Source: a virus
Reading direction: 5' to 3' (one strand)
DNA length: 64,000 nt
IMG/VR virus record: IMGVR_UViG_3300044627_003499
Location: 1-64,000 of that record
Of the stretch, positions 49,125 to 58,220 are shown piece by piece (the stretch's first letter is position 1; every line of letters begins with the position of its first letter). The translations under genes and the position numbers were made by a program. The notes below the pieces were generated by a model. The model searched no databases. It was not told where the DNA came from and worked only from the letters and a program-made list of their open reading frames with translations.

Positions 49125-50141
49125 TCAACCAGCCCTAAAGACGGAAGCAGCATAAGGATTAGAAGAAGCAAGAATATCGCGCACTGTTTGACCAGCCTGT
49201 TGCTGTGCACCGCCTGCAAGTTGTGCAGCGTACATCTGACGGTTTAATGCGCCAGTGAGTTGACCAAGTTGTTGGTTGAGCTGCATTTGGTTCTGCATGT
49301 CAACGCCGCGATACTGTTGATAAAGCGGAAGCATTTGTTCAGCAGTTTTGACGTTGCCACTACGAAGTGCTTCAGCTGCTTGAAGATCGCCCGTGGTAAG
49401 ACCGGGGATGGCACCACCAAGAATCCCAGATTGTCCTGCTTCACGTTTTGCGCCAGTTACTGCTTCAACAGCTTTGGCAGCACCACCGGCAAGAGCTTTA
49501 GTCGCGCCGCCACCAATTGTGGCACCAATGATGGAACCAACGGGTCCGCCAACAGCACCACCAAGTAAACCACCAGCAACAGTACCGGCCGCACCAAGTA
49601 CATCACCTTGTGCAAGAGCAAGGCCACCACCAATCAAGGGGCCGTATTTACCAGCGAGTGCTAATCCTGCACCACGTAAAGTTGTTCTACCGGTGTTCTG
49701 TAAAACAGACTGACCCAACTGACTTGCCCTTGCTTGATCACGCATCCCGGCAAGGTTAATACCGGGTCCGCTATTTCCGCCAGGGGGGGATGCTGAAACG
49801 CCCGCACCTGTCACAGGAGGGCGTCCACTGCCGCCACCACCAGCTGCACCCATCGGAGGAATAGAAGAGGCGCCTCCTCCCGTCCCTGGGGCTGCATTTG
49901 CTCCGGCAGTTCCAAAAGTAGATCCGGTAACTTGCGCACCGCCACCACCGCCGCCCGTAATAGGAAACCCTTGACGAGTGCTACTTGCCCCACCACCAGT
50001 AACTTGAACACCCGGCTGGGAAGCACCGCCCCCGCCAAGGTAATTCATGATTTGTTGAAGAAAGCCAGGGTCCTGTTGCATCCGACGTTGCAGGTCCCCT
50101 GGATCCATAGAAGCACCGCCGCTTCCTGTAACGTTTGCCAT
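49125..50141 (-). CDS. Gly-rich internal virion protein with glycine zippers
   Basis: 338 residues. Residues ~35-130 are Gly/Pro/Ser-rich low complexity. Residues ~150-225 are a long hydrophobic glycine-zipper (GPLIGGGLALAQGDVLGAAG, GGPVGSIIGATIGGG), which suggests membrane insertion on DNA ejection. The rest is helical and Gln-rich. Confidence 0.6.
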   Translation of the reverse strand: MANVTGSGGASMDPGDLQRRMQQDPGFLQQIMNYLGGGGASQPGVQVTGGGASSTRQGFPITGGGGGGAQVTGSTFGTAGANAAPGTGGGASSIPPMGAAGGGGSGRPPVTGAGVSASPPGGNSGPGINLAGMRDQARASQLGQSVLQNTGRTTLRGAGLALAGKYGPLIGGGLALAQGDVLGAAGTVAGGLLGGAVGGPVGSIIGATIGGGATKALAGGAAKAVEAVTGAKREAGQSGILGGAIPGLTTGDLQAAEALRSGNVKTAEQMLPLYQQYRGVDMQNQMQLNQQLGQLTGALNRQMYAAQLAGGAQQQAGQTVRDILASSNPYAASVFRAG

Positions 50142-50182
50142 TATTGGAATATTTGTTATTGCTAAATTCTATCACTGCTATT

Positions 50183-51211
50183 TCACTGAGGAGTGTAAGA
50201 AGAATACTCAGAAGTTGTAGGCAGTTGTGGTCGATTGCCTGCAGCAATTGCGGCATTGGTAAGATTGCCTGCCGCAACACCAGCCACTGAGCCACCTGCT
50301 GCTGCGGCAATGGTTCCCAATAATTTCTTAACTGGTGAAGTACCTGGTCGATTCAAAGCAATAGCCGCCTGCCGTGCAGCAAGAGTACCTGCAGTAAAGC
50401 CGCCAACCATTGGTAAGGTAACTGGAAATCCAAGCATGCGAACTTCGGGATTACCTTGTAGGTTTTCTGTGGTTCCTTTGATAATACCAAGACCAAGCAG
50501 GCCCTTATCGTTGTACAAGTAATTCATGTAGTTACCGTAACGCTGGGGAGTAAGACTTGGAATGTCTTGTTTTGCTGTTTCATATTTCAACGGATCACCA
50601 GTACGCCCTAAAAAGAAACGTTCAAACATTTCTTGAACAGGTTGTCCGGTTTGACGCCTATCCTCTGCGCCTTTTGGTGAATAAGATTGAGCGTACCCCT
50701 CAGGCCGAAACTGCTCTTCTGGATTAGTAATGTCAAATGTGCCAGCGGCTGAAATAGCTGGAGCAGCAATTGCAAGTGCAGTGGCAGCACGAATTGTGGG
50801 GGAGGGAATTACCTTTTCATTAATGCCTAAACCAACACCTGCCTGCGATACGGCAAGCGGGTGATTGTAACGCCACATGTAGGTACGTGTGCCGTCATTA
50901 GCGGCGTCCACAACGAGACGTGAGGTATAAGCACCTAAGAACTGCGCTGGTGTGCCACGGAGGGTCACACCTTCTGCTGCTAACGATTGTTTAAAACGTG
51001 GATCAAGAATACTTTGGCCGTAACCAAGTCCCGATCCAACAGAAGATGCACCGGGTTTATATGCAGCATTTGCACCTCCTGCGCTGGTACCTGGGGCACT
51101 TTTTGTGTACACACCTTTTTGGCCAGCTTGAATTACATCGGCTTTACGTGCACCAAGTTTGATGTCTTCCCAGATGCTTCCAAGTTGTTGTACAAGATTT
51201 TCTTTCTTCAT
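50183..51211 (-). CDS. Virion structural/internal protein (342 aa)
   Basis: 342 residues with a C-terminal Ala/Gly hydrophobic stretch (LLGTIAAAAGGSVAGVAAGN). The start overlaps the upstream stop (TAATG). No enzymatic motif; belongs to the run of membrane-active-looking virion proteins. Confidence 0.55.
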   Translation of the reverse strand: MKKENLVQQLGSIWEDIKLGARKADVIQAGQKGVYTKSAPGTSAGGANAAYKPGASSVGSGLGYGQSILDPRFKQSLAAEGVTLRGTPAQFLGAYTSRLVVDAANDGTRTYMWRYNHPLAVSQAGVGLGINEKVIPSPTIRAATALAIAAPAISAAGTFDITNPEEQFRPEGYAQSYSPKGAEDRRQTGQPVQEMFERFFLGRTGDPLKYETAKQDIPSLTPQRYGNYMNYLYNDKGLLGLGIIKGTTENLQGNPEVRMLGFPVTLPMVGGFTAGTLAARQAAIALNRPGTSPVKKLLGTIAAAAGGSVAGVAAGNLTNAAIAAGNRPQLPTTSEYSSYTPQ

Positions 51212-51822
51212 TACATTGCCCCCCTGGTCAGTGCATATGGATCAATGGCGCCACGGAAAAGACTTGATTCGACGCCTTGCATTTGAAACATCGTCCCAGG
51301 TGATAATGCTTCTTGGCTTCCAGGATTCATTGCTTGGCGCTGCATTAATTGTTGTTCAGCAGTTGCCGTTTGATCCATTACAACTGGTTCTGCAGATAGC
51401 TGTTGAAGTTCCTGTTGAGATAAACCTGCAATTTGACTGGAAGCAAAAATAGGTTCCACAAGCATTGGTGCTGCAATCGATGTACCAATCATCAATGCAG
51501 ACTGAGGACCACTTGGTCGATATTCTTGATGGCTAACCTTGCTACCCGGTGGAGTAACGGTGTAGTATTTACCCGCAAGCTTGGGATTAATTTTACCAAG
51601 TTGCTTGGCCGCACCCGCACTTAACAGGGCATCGGCTGCGCCAACCGCAAGTCCTGCAACCGGATTGCCTGTAAACATTGCAGTGGATGCACCTGACCAC
51701 AAACCGCCGAGCGCAGAATGTCCCAACAATTCTTTGCCGCCACCAGCGAGACGTTGCTGGATAACAGGGGCGTTTTTAACACCTTGCAATGCAGCCCCAA
51801 TTCTTCCAGCTAGTCCCAACAT
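51211..51822 (-). CDS. Virion structural/internal protein (203 aa)
   Basis: 203 residues, Ala/Gly-rich N-terminus (ALGGLWSGASTAMFTGNPVA, GLAVGAADALLSAGAAKQLG), then Gln/Met-rich. Coupled to the 342-aa gene. Function unknown. Confidence 0.55.
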   Translation of the reverse strand: MLGLAGRIGAALQGVKNAPVIQQRLAGGGKELLGHSALGGLWSGASTAMFTGNPVAGLAVGAADALLSAGAAKQLGKINPKLAGKYYTVTPPGSKVSHQEYRPSGPQSALMIGTSIAAPMLVEPIFASSQIAGLSQQELQQLSAEPVVMDQTATAEQQLMQRQAMNPGSQEALSPGTMFQMQGVESSLFRGAIDPYALTRGAM

Positions 51823-51856
51823 TTTTATACTTCTTATTTGCTTATTTTACGATCAG

Positions 51857-52510
51857 TTATTTAAGTGTTTTGCCGGGGGAGGTATTTGTTTCAACTGATT
51901 CTTCGTCGACAGTGTCCTCGCCTTCTTTTTCTTCTTCCTTGACCGGCATTGATTTCATGACGCCTTTACGATCAAGAAGTTGAGCAATTGACGGTTTATC
52001 CTTAACCTCGTTCTCCGCACGTTTTTCTGCCATTGCCATTAAGTATCCATTAGGATCCGGATTACGCATCCGTGGCATTGGATTCTTAGCGACCTTACTT
52101 GGATTTAGTGTTGGACTAAGTTTGTATGCTTCAATCCATTGAGGATTGAAGTCAGGTTGGTCCTGGGGGCGCTGCGCAGTTTTTGGTCGACCTTCTTCAA
52201 AATCGTAAGCAGTAGGACGATCAAACGTCCCTAGGCCAAACATGTCATATGCTTCGGTTACTTTGCTGTTGTCATCAAAGAATGGTGTATTACCAACAAA
52301 GTCAAGATCCGGGTTTAAGGTGATCTTACGCGTCATGGCACGACGCATTAAATCTTGTTGACCAAACCTTGATGGGTTCCAGGGATACTGGCCGGTTTCC
52401 GCTTCGGAGCGAAACAAGTCGTCAAAATCTAATCGTTTGGCAATTTCACCACGGCGATTAAATGGGTTTTGAATGTAACGACCTAGATCAAGCCTGTCAT
52501 CTTTTGCCAT
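51857..52510 (-). CDS. Virion-associated protein (217 aa)
   Basis: 217 hydrophilic residues; basic N-terminus with RYIQNPFNRRGEIAKRLDFD and an acidic C-terminus (VKEEEKEGEDTVDEESVETN). One-base overlap with the small Lys-rich gene upstream. Role unknown. Confidence 0.55.
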   Translation of the reverse strand: MAKDDRLDLGRYIQNPFNRRGEIAKRLDFDDLFRSEAETGQYPWNPSRFGQQDLMRRAMTRKITLNPDLDFVGNTPFFDDNSKVTEAYDMFGLGTFDRPTAYDFEEGRPKTAQRPQDQPDFNPQWIEAYKLSPTLNPSKVAKNPMPRMRNPDPNGYLMAMAEKRAENEVKDKPSIAQLLDRKGVMKSMPVKEEEKEGEDTVDEESVETNTSPGKTLK

Positions 52511-52734
52511 CAGCCTTCAGATTTCTTCTGGTCTTTTTTCTTCTTTAATCCTACCAACGTTTGGCGAAGCCGTGCTTGCTTCACCGTTTTTTCGTCGTAC
52601 TTATCCGGATTGGAAAGAACATTCTCCTGGAGCTGGGCAGAAGTAATGCCTTTCTTTTTGGCTTTAGCTGTAAAGGCGCCTTCTTTGATGTCAGCGCCTT
52701 GGATCCACTTTTTGTTTTTCTTTTTTTCAGCCAT
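52510..52734 (-). CDS. Small Lys-rich protein
   Basis: 74 residues (AEKKKNKKWIQGADIKEGAF, then VLSNPDKYDEKTVKQARLRQ). The segment 'KxxITSAQLQENVLSNPDKY' looks folded rather than just charged; I recall similar small phage proteins. Function unknown. Confidence 0.6.
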   Translation of the reverse strand: MAEKKKNKKWIQGADIKEGAFTAKAKKKGITSAQLQENVLSNPDKYDEKTVKQARLRQTLVGLKKKKDQKKSEG

Positions 52735-52766
52735 TGTTTTAAGAGATTGTTTTAACTTTACCGAAA

Positions 52767-55700
52767 TTATCCTTGGTAAGTGCGAATTGGTCCACCGCGC
52801 CTATACGCAGATCGCATAAGGTCATTCCTCCAATCTTCAGCACCAGGATCAATGCCATACGGTGGGATGTTGGTAACTTTACCACCACGGAAGCCTTCTG
52901 CTGTAACAAGTTTATCCATCCGTGGATAAGCAATGTTTTGTCCTTGAGTAGTAGTTTGAATAACCGGCTGTAAACCAGCGCCCATTACTACTTGTTCTGT
53001 CCAACCGCCAATACGAGACAAACCTGGGGACTGCGTTAATGGACCAATTGGGGCAGGCTCTAATCCAGTCACAAAAAATTCTTGTGGCTCATTGCTGTAA
53101 TAACGAGCTTTCTCGCCACGGCGAGTTAAATTCAAACTTTCAGAAGGGGCTCCAATGTCACGGCGGACACCAGGGGTAACACTTGTTGTTGGTTGAACAA
53201 CCACGGTGCCGCCGGGCATATCACCAATGAACGGGCTTAAAGGAGTTAACGCACTACGCCCCGGTTGATATTGCGCATAAAGGGTACGTTTGCTGGGATC
53301 TTGACCAGGGAGGCCGAGCGTTGACTTAAGACGTAACGGAGACCTGCGCGATACTTGGGCTGATTCACCAGGATCAGGTAAAAGTTCTAATTGCCTTAAT
53401 GGCGTTCTTGTTGGAGTTACAAACCTTTCCGGAGATGCAATAACTTTTGCTTGAAGACCGCCCGTCAAAGCGTCTGCCAAGAAAGCCTGGGCATTTGCTT
53501 CGACTTGAGTTGAAATTGCACGGTTTGCTCGAGTACCTGCAACGTTGTAAACAGTACCCAAGACATCGGGATTGTCTTGAGTTAAATAACGACCTGTTGG
53601 CGTTTTAATGGCGCCAGTAATGCGTGGTTGACGAATGACGCTATTTGCTTTGCTTTTGCCTGTAAAAATTACAGGGCCAGCAGCTTCGGCGGCAGCTCCT
53701 GTATAAACATCAGCAGCTCCCAGGATTGGGCCAAGGTCTTCGTCAGTGGTATACCCAGTTCTAAGTTGAGTGACACTCGGAAGCACGGGGAGTGGCTCAG
53801 AAGGATCAACAATCATTCCGCGCCTTAACGTTTCCATTGAACGAGCTACGTCTTGTGCAGGTCCAGAGGGAACCGTTGGGCGCAGATTACGAGCTTGCTG
53901 CAATACCTCTTGCGAGGCAGCAACAGCAGCCCTGGAGCGATCCAAAGCATCTAACTGTAAAGACGTAGGTTCTGCTCTTTTGGATGCCCTAGTACGCAAA
54001 ACTTCAGACGCCATTCTGGCAAGTTCTTCATCAAATGCACTACCAAAAGTTTTTTCAGGATCAACAGATTGAACAGGCAAGTTTAATTGTTGAGTTGCGC
54101 CATATTTTGTATATTTAGATGTTACAAGATTTTTTAGATATTGATTCATTGAGGCCTGCTGGCCCATTGTAATCAATTCCGTTAGGTCTTCATCGGAAGC
54201 TCTATTAAGTTCATTTAAAAGTTGTGCTTTTATTTTATATTCCGTACCTTGTTTTAACCTGGTTTTTAACCCTGTATCGGCAGAAACAAACTCACCAGCC
54301 GCATCTTGATAAACAACATCGCCAGTAACACCAGGTTTACCACCACGCAAAGCTTTGCCGCGCATGGTGGTTTCAATTGGAACAGCGCCACCTGTCAATA
54401 AAGAATCAATGTCTTCACCTAAATTTGTAGTTGGCGCATCGCGTAATTCAGCGCGTTGGCGAGCATTGTCAACAAGTTGTAATTGATCGTTTAATTCTTC
54501 TCTGTAAGTTTTGTTAAATTCTGCGGCAAATTGTTCGGGTGACAATTGCTCGCGTGGCAGTTGATTTTCATTCCTGATGTCAGCAAGAATTTGTTCGGCT
54601 TGCGCTTGAAGAGTTCTTGCTTTTTCTACACGATCTTGAACTTGTGCTGCTTGAATTTTATTCTCCGCAGAGTAATCAAAATCTGTATCAATTTCTTTTG
54701 CACGTAAATATTGACGCGCTTGTTGTGCCAGGGGATCACCAATTTCTTCTTGGCTTAAAGCCCTGGGGGAAATACGAAAAGATTGTTTGTTTTGAAGATC
54801 AAGTACGTTTAATCCCCAATCTTCTGCCTGATCAACAGGAAGACCATCTGGAAGTTGTGCAGCAACTCGATTAATTGGAGCATCTGCTTCATATCCAATC
54901 ATTTCAGATGGAGTTGCATTTTGAATCATGGCTTGACGGTCAGCTTCTGCCATGTCCTCCAGAAGGTCAACCCTGGACAGGTCAACATCCTCATTACGTT
55001 GAAGTTGTTGTTTTACTCGCCCTGTTTGTTGATCTTCTGCAGAGTAAACGGCATTAACTGATTGATCGGAAATTACCGCAGCAGTTGATTGTTGTTTTTC
55101 AACTTGCGTGGGAACATATCCAGATTGTTCCAGGCGTTCTTGTAGGAAGTTTTTAGGTGTAGCACGGAGTGGCTCTAAAACTTTTTCTTCTGCTGTATCA
55201 CGAATTAAGTTACGGTACTCAGCTTGAGCTTTTGCCTGCATACTGCGGGCTTCTGACAGCTCTTCTGCTTTTTGTTGACGAACAAGCGACAATAACTCTG
55301 GATCTTGTGACAAACGCTCTGCTGCATTGACACCAGTAATTTCACGTTGTGCAGAAGTGATGTCTGCAAAAGAACCTGGTTGACGACTGTAGTAAGTAGA
55401 CGGTAATTCAGTTGCTTGACCTTGTAAACGTGACAAATCAGTCACAATCGGTCCGGTGACTGGGCGTACGGGTGTGGCACTGACGGGTACAGCGCTTAAT
55501 GACGGGGAAGGAGCACCGGTTTGTGCAACTAATGAGGCAAGGTCGGTCTGAATTACCCCGGGCATCCGCTCAGCACGGGCTTCACGGGTGATTTGCTCCA
55601 TGCGACGCACTCGGTCGGCAGTGGAGCCAGGGGATGGTGGTGTTTGTGACCTTGTTACCTTTGGGTTCTCCGGCATTTGAGTTGCAGCCGCACGCCGCAC

Positions 55701-55901
55701 CGCCTCATAGTTGGGTGCGCCAGGGCGTTTAGCTTCACGCGGAGGGGCCTGCTGGGCCATACGACCCCTTAAGTAGCGTGTTCCAGCAATACCGCCGGCT
55801 ACAGCACCTGCTGCAAGGGCGGCTTTACCCAAAAAGTCAAGCAATCCACCTTCTTCTTGCTGCTGAGGTTGTTGATAGTACGCGTATTGCTCAGGAGTCA
55901 T
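52767..55901 (-). CDS. Largest virion protein (1044 aa)
   Basis: 1044 residues. A Gln/Tyr-rich start (TPEQYAYYQQPQQQEEGGLL) is followed by one hydrophobic segment (FLGKAALAAGAVAGGIAG) and then long helical, Gln/Glu/Ala-rich stretches. The last third has beta-like loops. The single membrane segment near the N-terminus and the size fit an internal ejection or baseplate-hub protein. First gene of the leftward late operon, divergent from the small-gene array. Confidence 0.6.
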   Translation of the reverse strand: MTPEQYAYYQQPQQQEEGGLLDFLGKAALAAGAVAGGIAGTRYLRGRMAQQAPPREAKRPGAPNYEAVRRAAATQMPENPKVTRSQTPPSPGSTADRVRRMEQITREARAERMPGVIQTDLASLVAQTGAPSPSLSAVPVSATPVRPVTGPIVTDLSRLQGQATELPSTYYSRQPGSFADITSAQREITGVNAAERLSQDPELLSLVRQQKAEELSEARSMQAKAQAEYRNLIRDTAEEKVLEPLRATPKNFLQERLEQSGYVPTQVEKQQSTAAVISDQSVNAVYSAEDQQTGRVKQQLQRNEDVDLSRVDLLEDMAEADRQAMIQNATPSEMIGYEADAPINRVAAQLPDGLPVDQAEDWGLNVLDLQNKQSFRISPRALSQEEIGDPLAQQARQYLRAKEIDTDFDYSAENKIQAAQVQDRVEKARTLQAQAEQILADIRNENQLPREQLSPEQFAAEFNKTYREELNDQLQLVDNARQRAELRDAPTTNLGEDIDSLLTGGAVPIETTMRGKALRGGKPGVTGDVVYQDAAGEFVSADTGLKTRLKQGTEYKIKAQLLNELNRASDEDLTELITMGQQASMNQYLKNLVTSKYTKYGATQQLNLPVQSVDPEKTFGSAFDEELARMASEVLRTRASKRAEPTSLQLDALDRSRAAVAASQEVLQQARNLRPTVPSGPAQDVARSMETLRRGMIVDPSEPLPVLPSVTQLRTGYTTDEDLGPILGAADVYTGAAAEAAGPVIFTGKSKANSVIRQPRITGAIKTPTGRYLTQDNPDVLGTVYNVAGTRANRAISTQVEANAQAFLADALTGGLQAKVIASPERFVTPTRTPLRQLELLPDPGESAQVSRRSPLRLKSTLGLPGQDPSKRTLYAQYQPGRSALTPLSPFIGDMPGGTVVVQPTTSVTPGVRRDIGAPSESLNLTRRGEKARYYSNEPQEFFVTGLEPAPIGPLTQSPGLSRIGGWTEQVVMGAGLQPVIQTTTQGQNIAYPRMDKLVTAEGFRGGKVTNIPPYGIDPGAEDWRNDLMRSAYRRGGPIRTYQG

Positions 55902-55950
55902 GTAATTAAAGGTTTATTGCCTGATTATTTGATATGTCAACATTCTATTG

Positions 55951-55982
55951 TTGACAAATCTAGAAAACATGGGCGCTATAGT
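55951..55982 (+). promoter_or_regulatory. Candidate promoter
   Basis: TTGACA (55951-55956) and TATAGT (55977-55982) are good hexamers, but the 20-nt spacer is long. It would drive the gene at 56010. The late operon starts divergently at 55901. Confidence 0.4.
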
Positions 55983-56009
55983 GAAACAATAACGTATTTG
56001 ATTCCAGGG

Positions 56010-56222
56010 ATGGACGCCGGTACACGCCAAAAACGGGTCGAAGCTCTTGAAGCAATTAAAGATAGGGCTCTTGGGATGGCTGAAAAGAATACTGATCCGT
56101 TTGAAGTGCGTGATTTTGTGACTTCAGCCAAAAAAGAACTGGCATATGAGTTGCCAGACGAAGAAGCATTCAAAAAAGCAATGAACGCAACCCTCGCGTA
56201 CAAGCGTAAAAAGGAATCTTAG
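56010..56222 (+). CDS. Small helical protein
   Basis: 70 residues, MDAGTRQKRVEALEAIKDRA, EKNTDPFEVRDFVTSAKKEL, ending KRKKES. Start chosen at ATG 56010, just past the candidate promoter. Followed by a strong terminator, so it is a single-gene unit. Unknown. Confidence 0.6.
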   Translation: MDAGTRQKRVEALEAIKDRALGMAEKNTDPFEVRDFVTSAKKELAYELPDEEAFKKAMNATLAYKRKKES

Positions 56223-56246
56223 AAATATAAGGACTTTTAAATATCG

Positions 56247-56273
56247 GCCGGGGTAAATGACCCCGGCTTTTTT
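56247..56273 (+). terminator. Rho-independent terminator
   Basis: GCCGGGG, loop TAAATGA, CCCCGGC and six T. Separates the single gene at 56010 from the array region. Confidence 0.9.
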
Positions 56274-56739
56274 GTCTAAAAATTTGGGATAAACCTTGTT
56301 TTACATGACACAATCGCACTTTTACTTAAAAGAGGGGCCGTATAGACCCCAAAAAGGGACTAGATTTTCCTGACGCTTCTCCACCCACCCACCCGAATGC
56401 GATCACGGGGAGAAAAAAAAGAATGGCGGCGGTGGCAGTGAGAGTAGGAGGGGGTGCGGTGGCACCAATAATCCCCTAACTACGTTATAACGATAGTGTT
56501 ATACCCGCTCACTTCGTTCGCTAGTGCGACGAGCGGGCAAATATATACTGTCGTCCCTATCAAGCCTCAACCAACAGTAAGAACTAAGACATTCAGCTGA
56601 TATAATCCCGTATCGCGCTGCGATATGCTTAGCTACACTCTCCTCCTGTTTTCAGGAAGAACTGTTGTCAATACTGGGTTTTCGGGGGTTGCGCATCCGT
56701 ACAACGCAGACATTCCATTGCAAACTTGAGGTCAACTCA
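56274..56739. other. 466-bp non-coding control region before the small-gene array
   Basis: No ORF is convincing. It holds a G-rich stretch (about 56415-56462) and a strong imperfect hairpin CCCGCTC...GAGCGGG (56504-56537) next to AT-rich sequence. A TATAAT box and a hairpin TATCGC-GCT-GCGATA (56611-56625) follow. The mix of G-rich, AT-rich and dyad elements makes it a candidate origin or main early promoter region. Confidence 0.5.
56598..56606 (+). promoter_or_regulatory. Extended -10 promoter TGATATAAT
   Basis: A perfect TATAAT with the TG extension one base upstream. There is no clear -35, which extended -10 promoters tolerate. Likely drives the 56.7-64 kb array; the transcript would begin with the TATCGC/GCGATA hairpin. 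Confidence 0.55.
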
Positions 56740-57045
56740 ATGCTAACCAAAGAGATTCGCCGCGTCCGCTTGTCGGGTCGCGAATATCACGGCGTCACTT
56801 GCAACAAGCTTGCAGAGAAAGCCGCACAAGAAGCAAGGGCTAAAGGATGGCAGACCTGGACAATGTACAACCAATCAGACGTTTTGGACTGGGCTACCAC
56901 GGTGGCACAGAAACCTGGAACCAACTGGTACATCATCGGTCAATGGATCGAGGATGACGAAGTTGTATACAAGGTCCAAGGCAAACGGCAGGACGTACTG
57001 AAACAGTGGCTCTGCTACACCAACGCCCTTGAACCAAACTACTGA
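56740..57045 (+). CDS. Small protein, first of the array
   Basis: 101 residues from ATG 56740 (leader GTCAACTCA, no clear Shine-Dalgarno). LTKEIRRVRLSGREYHGVTC, then a helical KLAEKAAQEARAKGWQTWTM and beta strands (NWYIIGQWIEDDEVVYKVQG). Could be a small modification or inhibitor protein; no family recognised. Confidence 0.6.
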   Translation: MLTKEIRRVRLSGREYHGVTCNKLAEKAAQEARAKGWQTWTMYNQSDVLDWATTVAQKPGTNWYIIGQWIEDDEVVYKVQGKRQDVLKQWLCYTNALEPNY

Positions 57046-57119
57046 TCCGTACAAGCGGGTCCAGGGGTGCAAACCCCCTGGTAGTTATTGCCACACACTG
57101 AGTGTGGCTTCAGAGGACC
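57046..57119 (+). promoter_or_regulatory. Intergenic RNA module 1: T-arm-like hairpin + second hairpin
   Basis: CCAGGGG-TGCAAAC-CCCCTGG (57061-57081) has a 7-nt loop like a tRNA T-loop (C at 56, A at 58). A linker AGTTATT follows, then GCCACAC-ACTGA-GTGTGGC (57090-57108) and GAGG before the next ATG. Preceded by GATCCGTACAAGCGGG, shared with modules 3 and 5. Confidence 0.65.
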
Positions 57120-57320
57120 ATGGGACTTCGCTCTTCACTCGGCAAAGCTGTAAGCGCTGGTTGGACTGTGTTCAACCATGAGATGGCTGCAGGTTTGGCC
57201 GAACATCAGATCAATGCTGCTGCTGCTGCTGTTCAACGCAGAAACAAGCATATTGACAGCTTGATCACTGGTGACTACGGACGCTCAACTTCGAGCGGTC
57301 GAAAGATCACCTTTAGCTAA
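57120..57320 (+). CDS. Small helical protein
   Basis: 66 residues (GLRSSLGKAVSAGWTVFNHE, MAAGLAEHQINAAAAAVQRR), basic, ending SSGRKITFS. GAGG sits 5 nt before the ATG. Unknown. Confidence 0.6.
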   Translation: MGLRSSLGKAVSAGWTVFNHEMAAGLAEHQINAAAAAVQRRNKHIDSLITGDYGRSTSSGRKITFS

Positions 57321-57402
57321 CCCTGGTGGGTCAAGGGAGGTTCGATTCCTCCCTTAGTTATTGCCTCCAGCGGAGATAGGCACCGCACAACAGGAGATTC
57401 CT
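57321..57402 (+). promoter_or_regulatory. Intergenic RNA module 2
   Basis: AAGGGAGG-TTCGATT-CCTCCCTT (57333-57355) is an 8-bp stem with a canonical T-loop sequence, the same loop as the tRNA-like gene at 4345. The second hairpin TGCCT-CCAGCGGAGAT-AGGCA (57362-57382) follows, then a GTG start with AGGAG. Confidence 0.7.
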
Positions 57403-57603
57403 GTGGCCAAGCGCGCAATTATTGTTCAATTTCAGGAAGATCATCCCGGCAATCCGGGGTGGTGGAGGTACAGCCGACCTGTGCTTCGGCACGTAACACA
57501 AGTACCAAACAGCTCCACTATTAGGTGGCGATCATGCGGTTCACAGCCTTGCTTTGAGTGCCGTCAGGCACAAAAAGAGTGGGATCTGAAGTACAGCAGC
57601 TGA
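57403..57603 (+). CDS. Small protein with Cys pair
   Basis: 66 residues from GTG 57403 (AGGAG 7 nt upstream). AKRAIIVQFQEDHPGNPGWW, YSRPVLRHVTQV and a C-terminal CGSQPCFECRQAQKEWDL with three Cys, perhaps a small zinc site. Unknown. Confidence 0.6.
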   Translation: MAKRAIIVQFQEDHPGNPGWWRYSRPVLRHVTQVPNSSTIRWRSCGSQPCFECRQAQKEWDLKYSS

Positions 57604-57687
57604 TCCGTTAAAGCGGGTTGGGAGGTGCAAACCCTCCCACAGTTATTACCCCCAGCGGAGATGGGTACCGCATGTTTTATCGTCATC
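57604..57687 (+). promoter_or_regulatory. Intergenic RNA module 3
   Basis: TGGGAGG-TGCAAAC-CCTCCCA (57619-57639) and TACCC-CCAGCGGAGAT-GGGTA (57647-57667). The second stem changes on both sides compared with module 2 (TGCCT/AGGCA) while the 11-nt loop stays identical: compensatory change. Confidence 0.72.
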
Positions 57688-57843
57688 ATGACAACTACAT
57701 ACCAGCAACTCCGTCAGTATTTTACTGAACAAGAGTTAGACAACGCAACAATTATTACGCGCCATATTCAACATAATTTTCCGCACATGACATATGCAGA
57801 AATCTACATCAATCTTCTGGTTCAGATGATTGCCGAACGTTAA
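57688..57843 (+). CDS. Small helical protein
   Basis: 51 residues, TTTYQQLRQYFTEQELDNAT... NLLVQMIAER. It may be a small regulatory helical bundle. No clear Shine-Dalgarno. Confidence 0.55.
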   Translation: MTTTYQQLRQYFTEQELDNATIITRHIQHNFPHMTYAEIYINLLVQMIAER

Positions 57844-57929
57844 GTACCGGGCGTGATGCCGGGGGATCGAATCCCCCCACTTAACACTTGCCTTCAGCGG
57901 AGATAGGCACCGCACACATGGAGTTATCC
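57844..57929 (+). promoter_or_regulatory. Intergenic RNA module 4
   Basis: GGGGG-ATCGAAT-CCCCC (57861-57877) T-arm-like hairpin, preceded by CCGGGCGTGATGCCGGG. The second hairpin TGCCT-TCAGCGGAGAT-AGGCA (57889-57909) shares its loop with modules 2 and 3 except one base. Confidence 0.7.
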
Positions 57930-58220
57930 ATGGATCTGACTACAGGTTGGAAACAACATACCAACGTACCTGGTGGTTATCACCTGGTTTACGTTGATGC
58001 TTTGGTTGGTGAGATATCCATTGTTACCGGACCGCAAGGTTCAGGACTAATGGCGTCTAACAATCCAGGGCAAGAACCCACGTATGAAGTGTGGTTTCCA
58101 GGTATGCGCAATCCAACCGGCCATTTAACACTTGATGAGATTAAAGGAATCATCAAGTACATGCGCCAATGTGAAGAAGAACGCATATGGACAGCGTGTA
58201 GTGAATACGAGAACGATTGA
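57930..58220 (+). CDS. Small protein, unknown
   Basis: 96 residues from ATG 57930 (GG AG upstream). DLTTGWKQHTNVPGGYHLVY, then GEISIVTGPQGSGLMASNNP, acidic helical C-terminus. No family recognised. Confidence 0.6.
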   Translation: MDLTTGWKQHTNVPGGYHLVYVDALVGEISIVTGPQGSGLMASNNPGQEPTYEVWFPGMRNPTGHLTLDEIKGIIKYMRQCEEERIWTACSEYEND

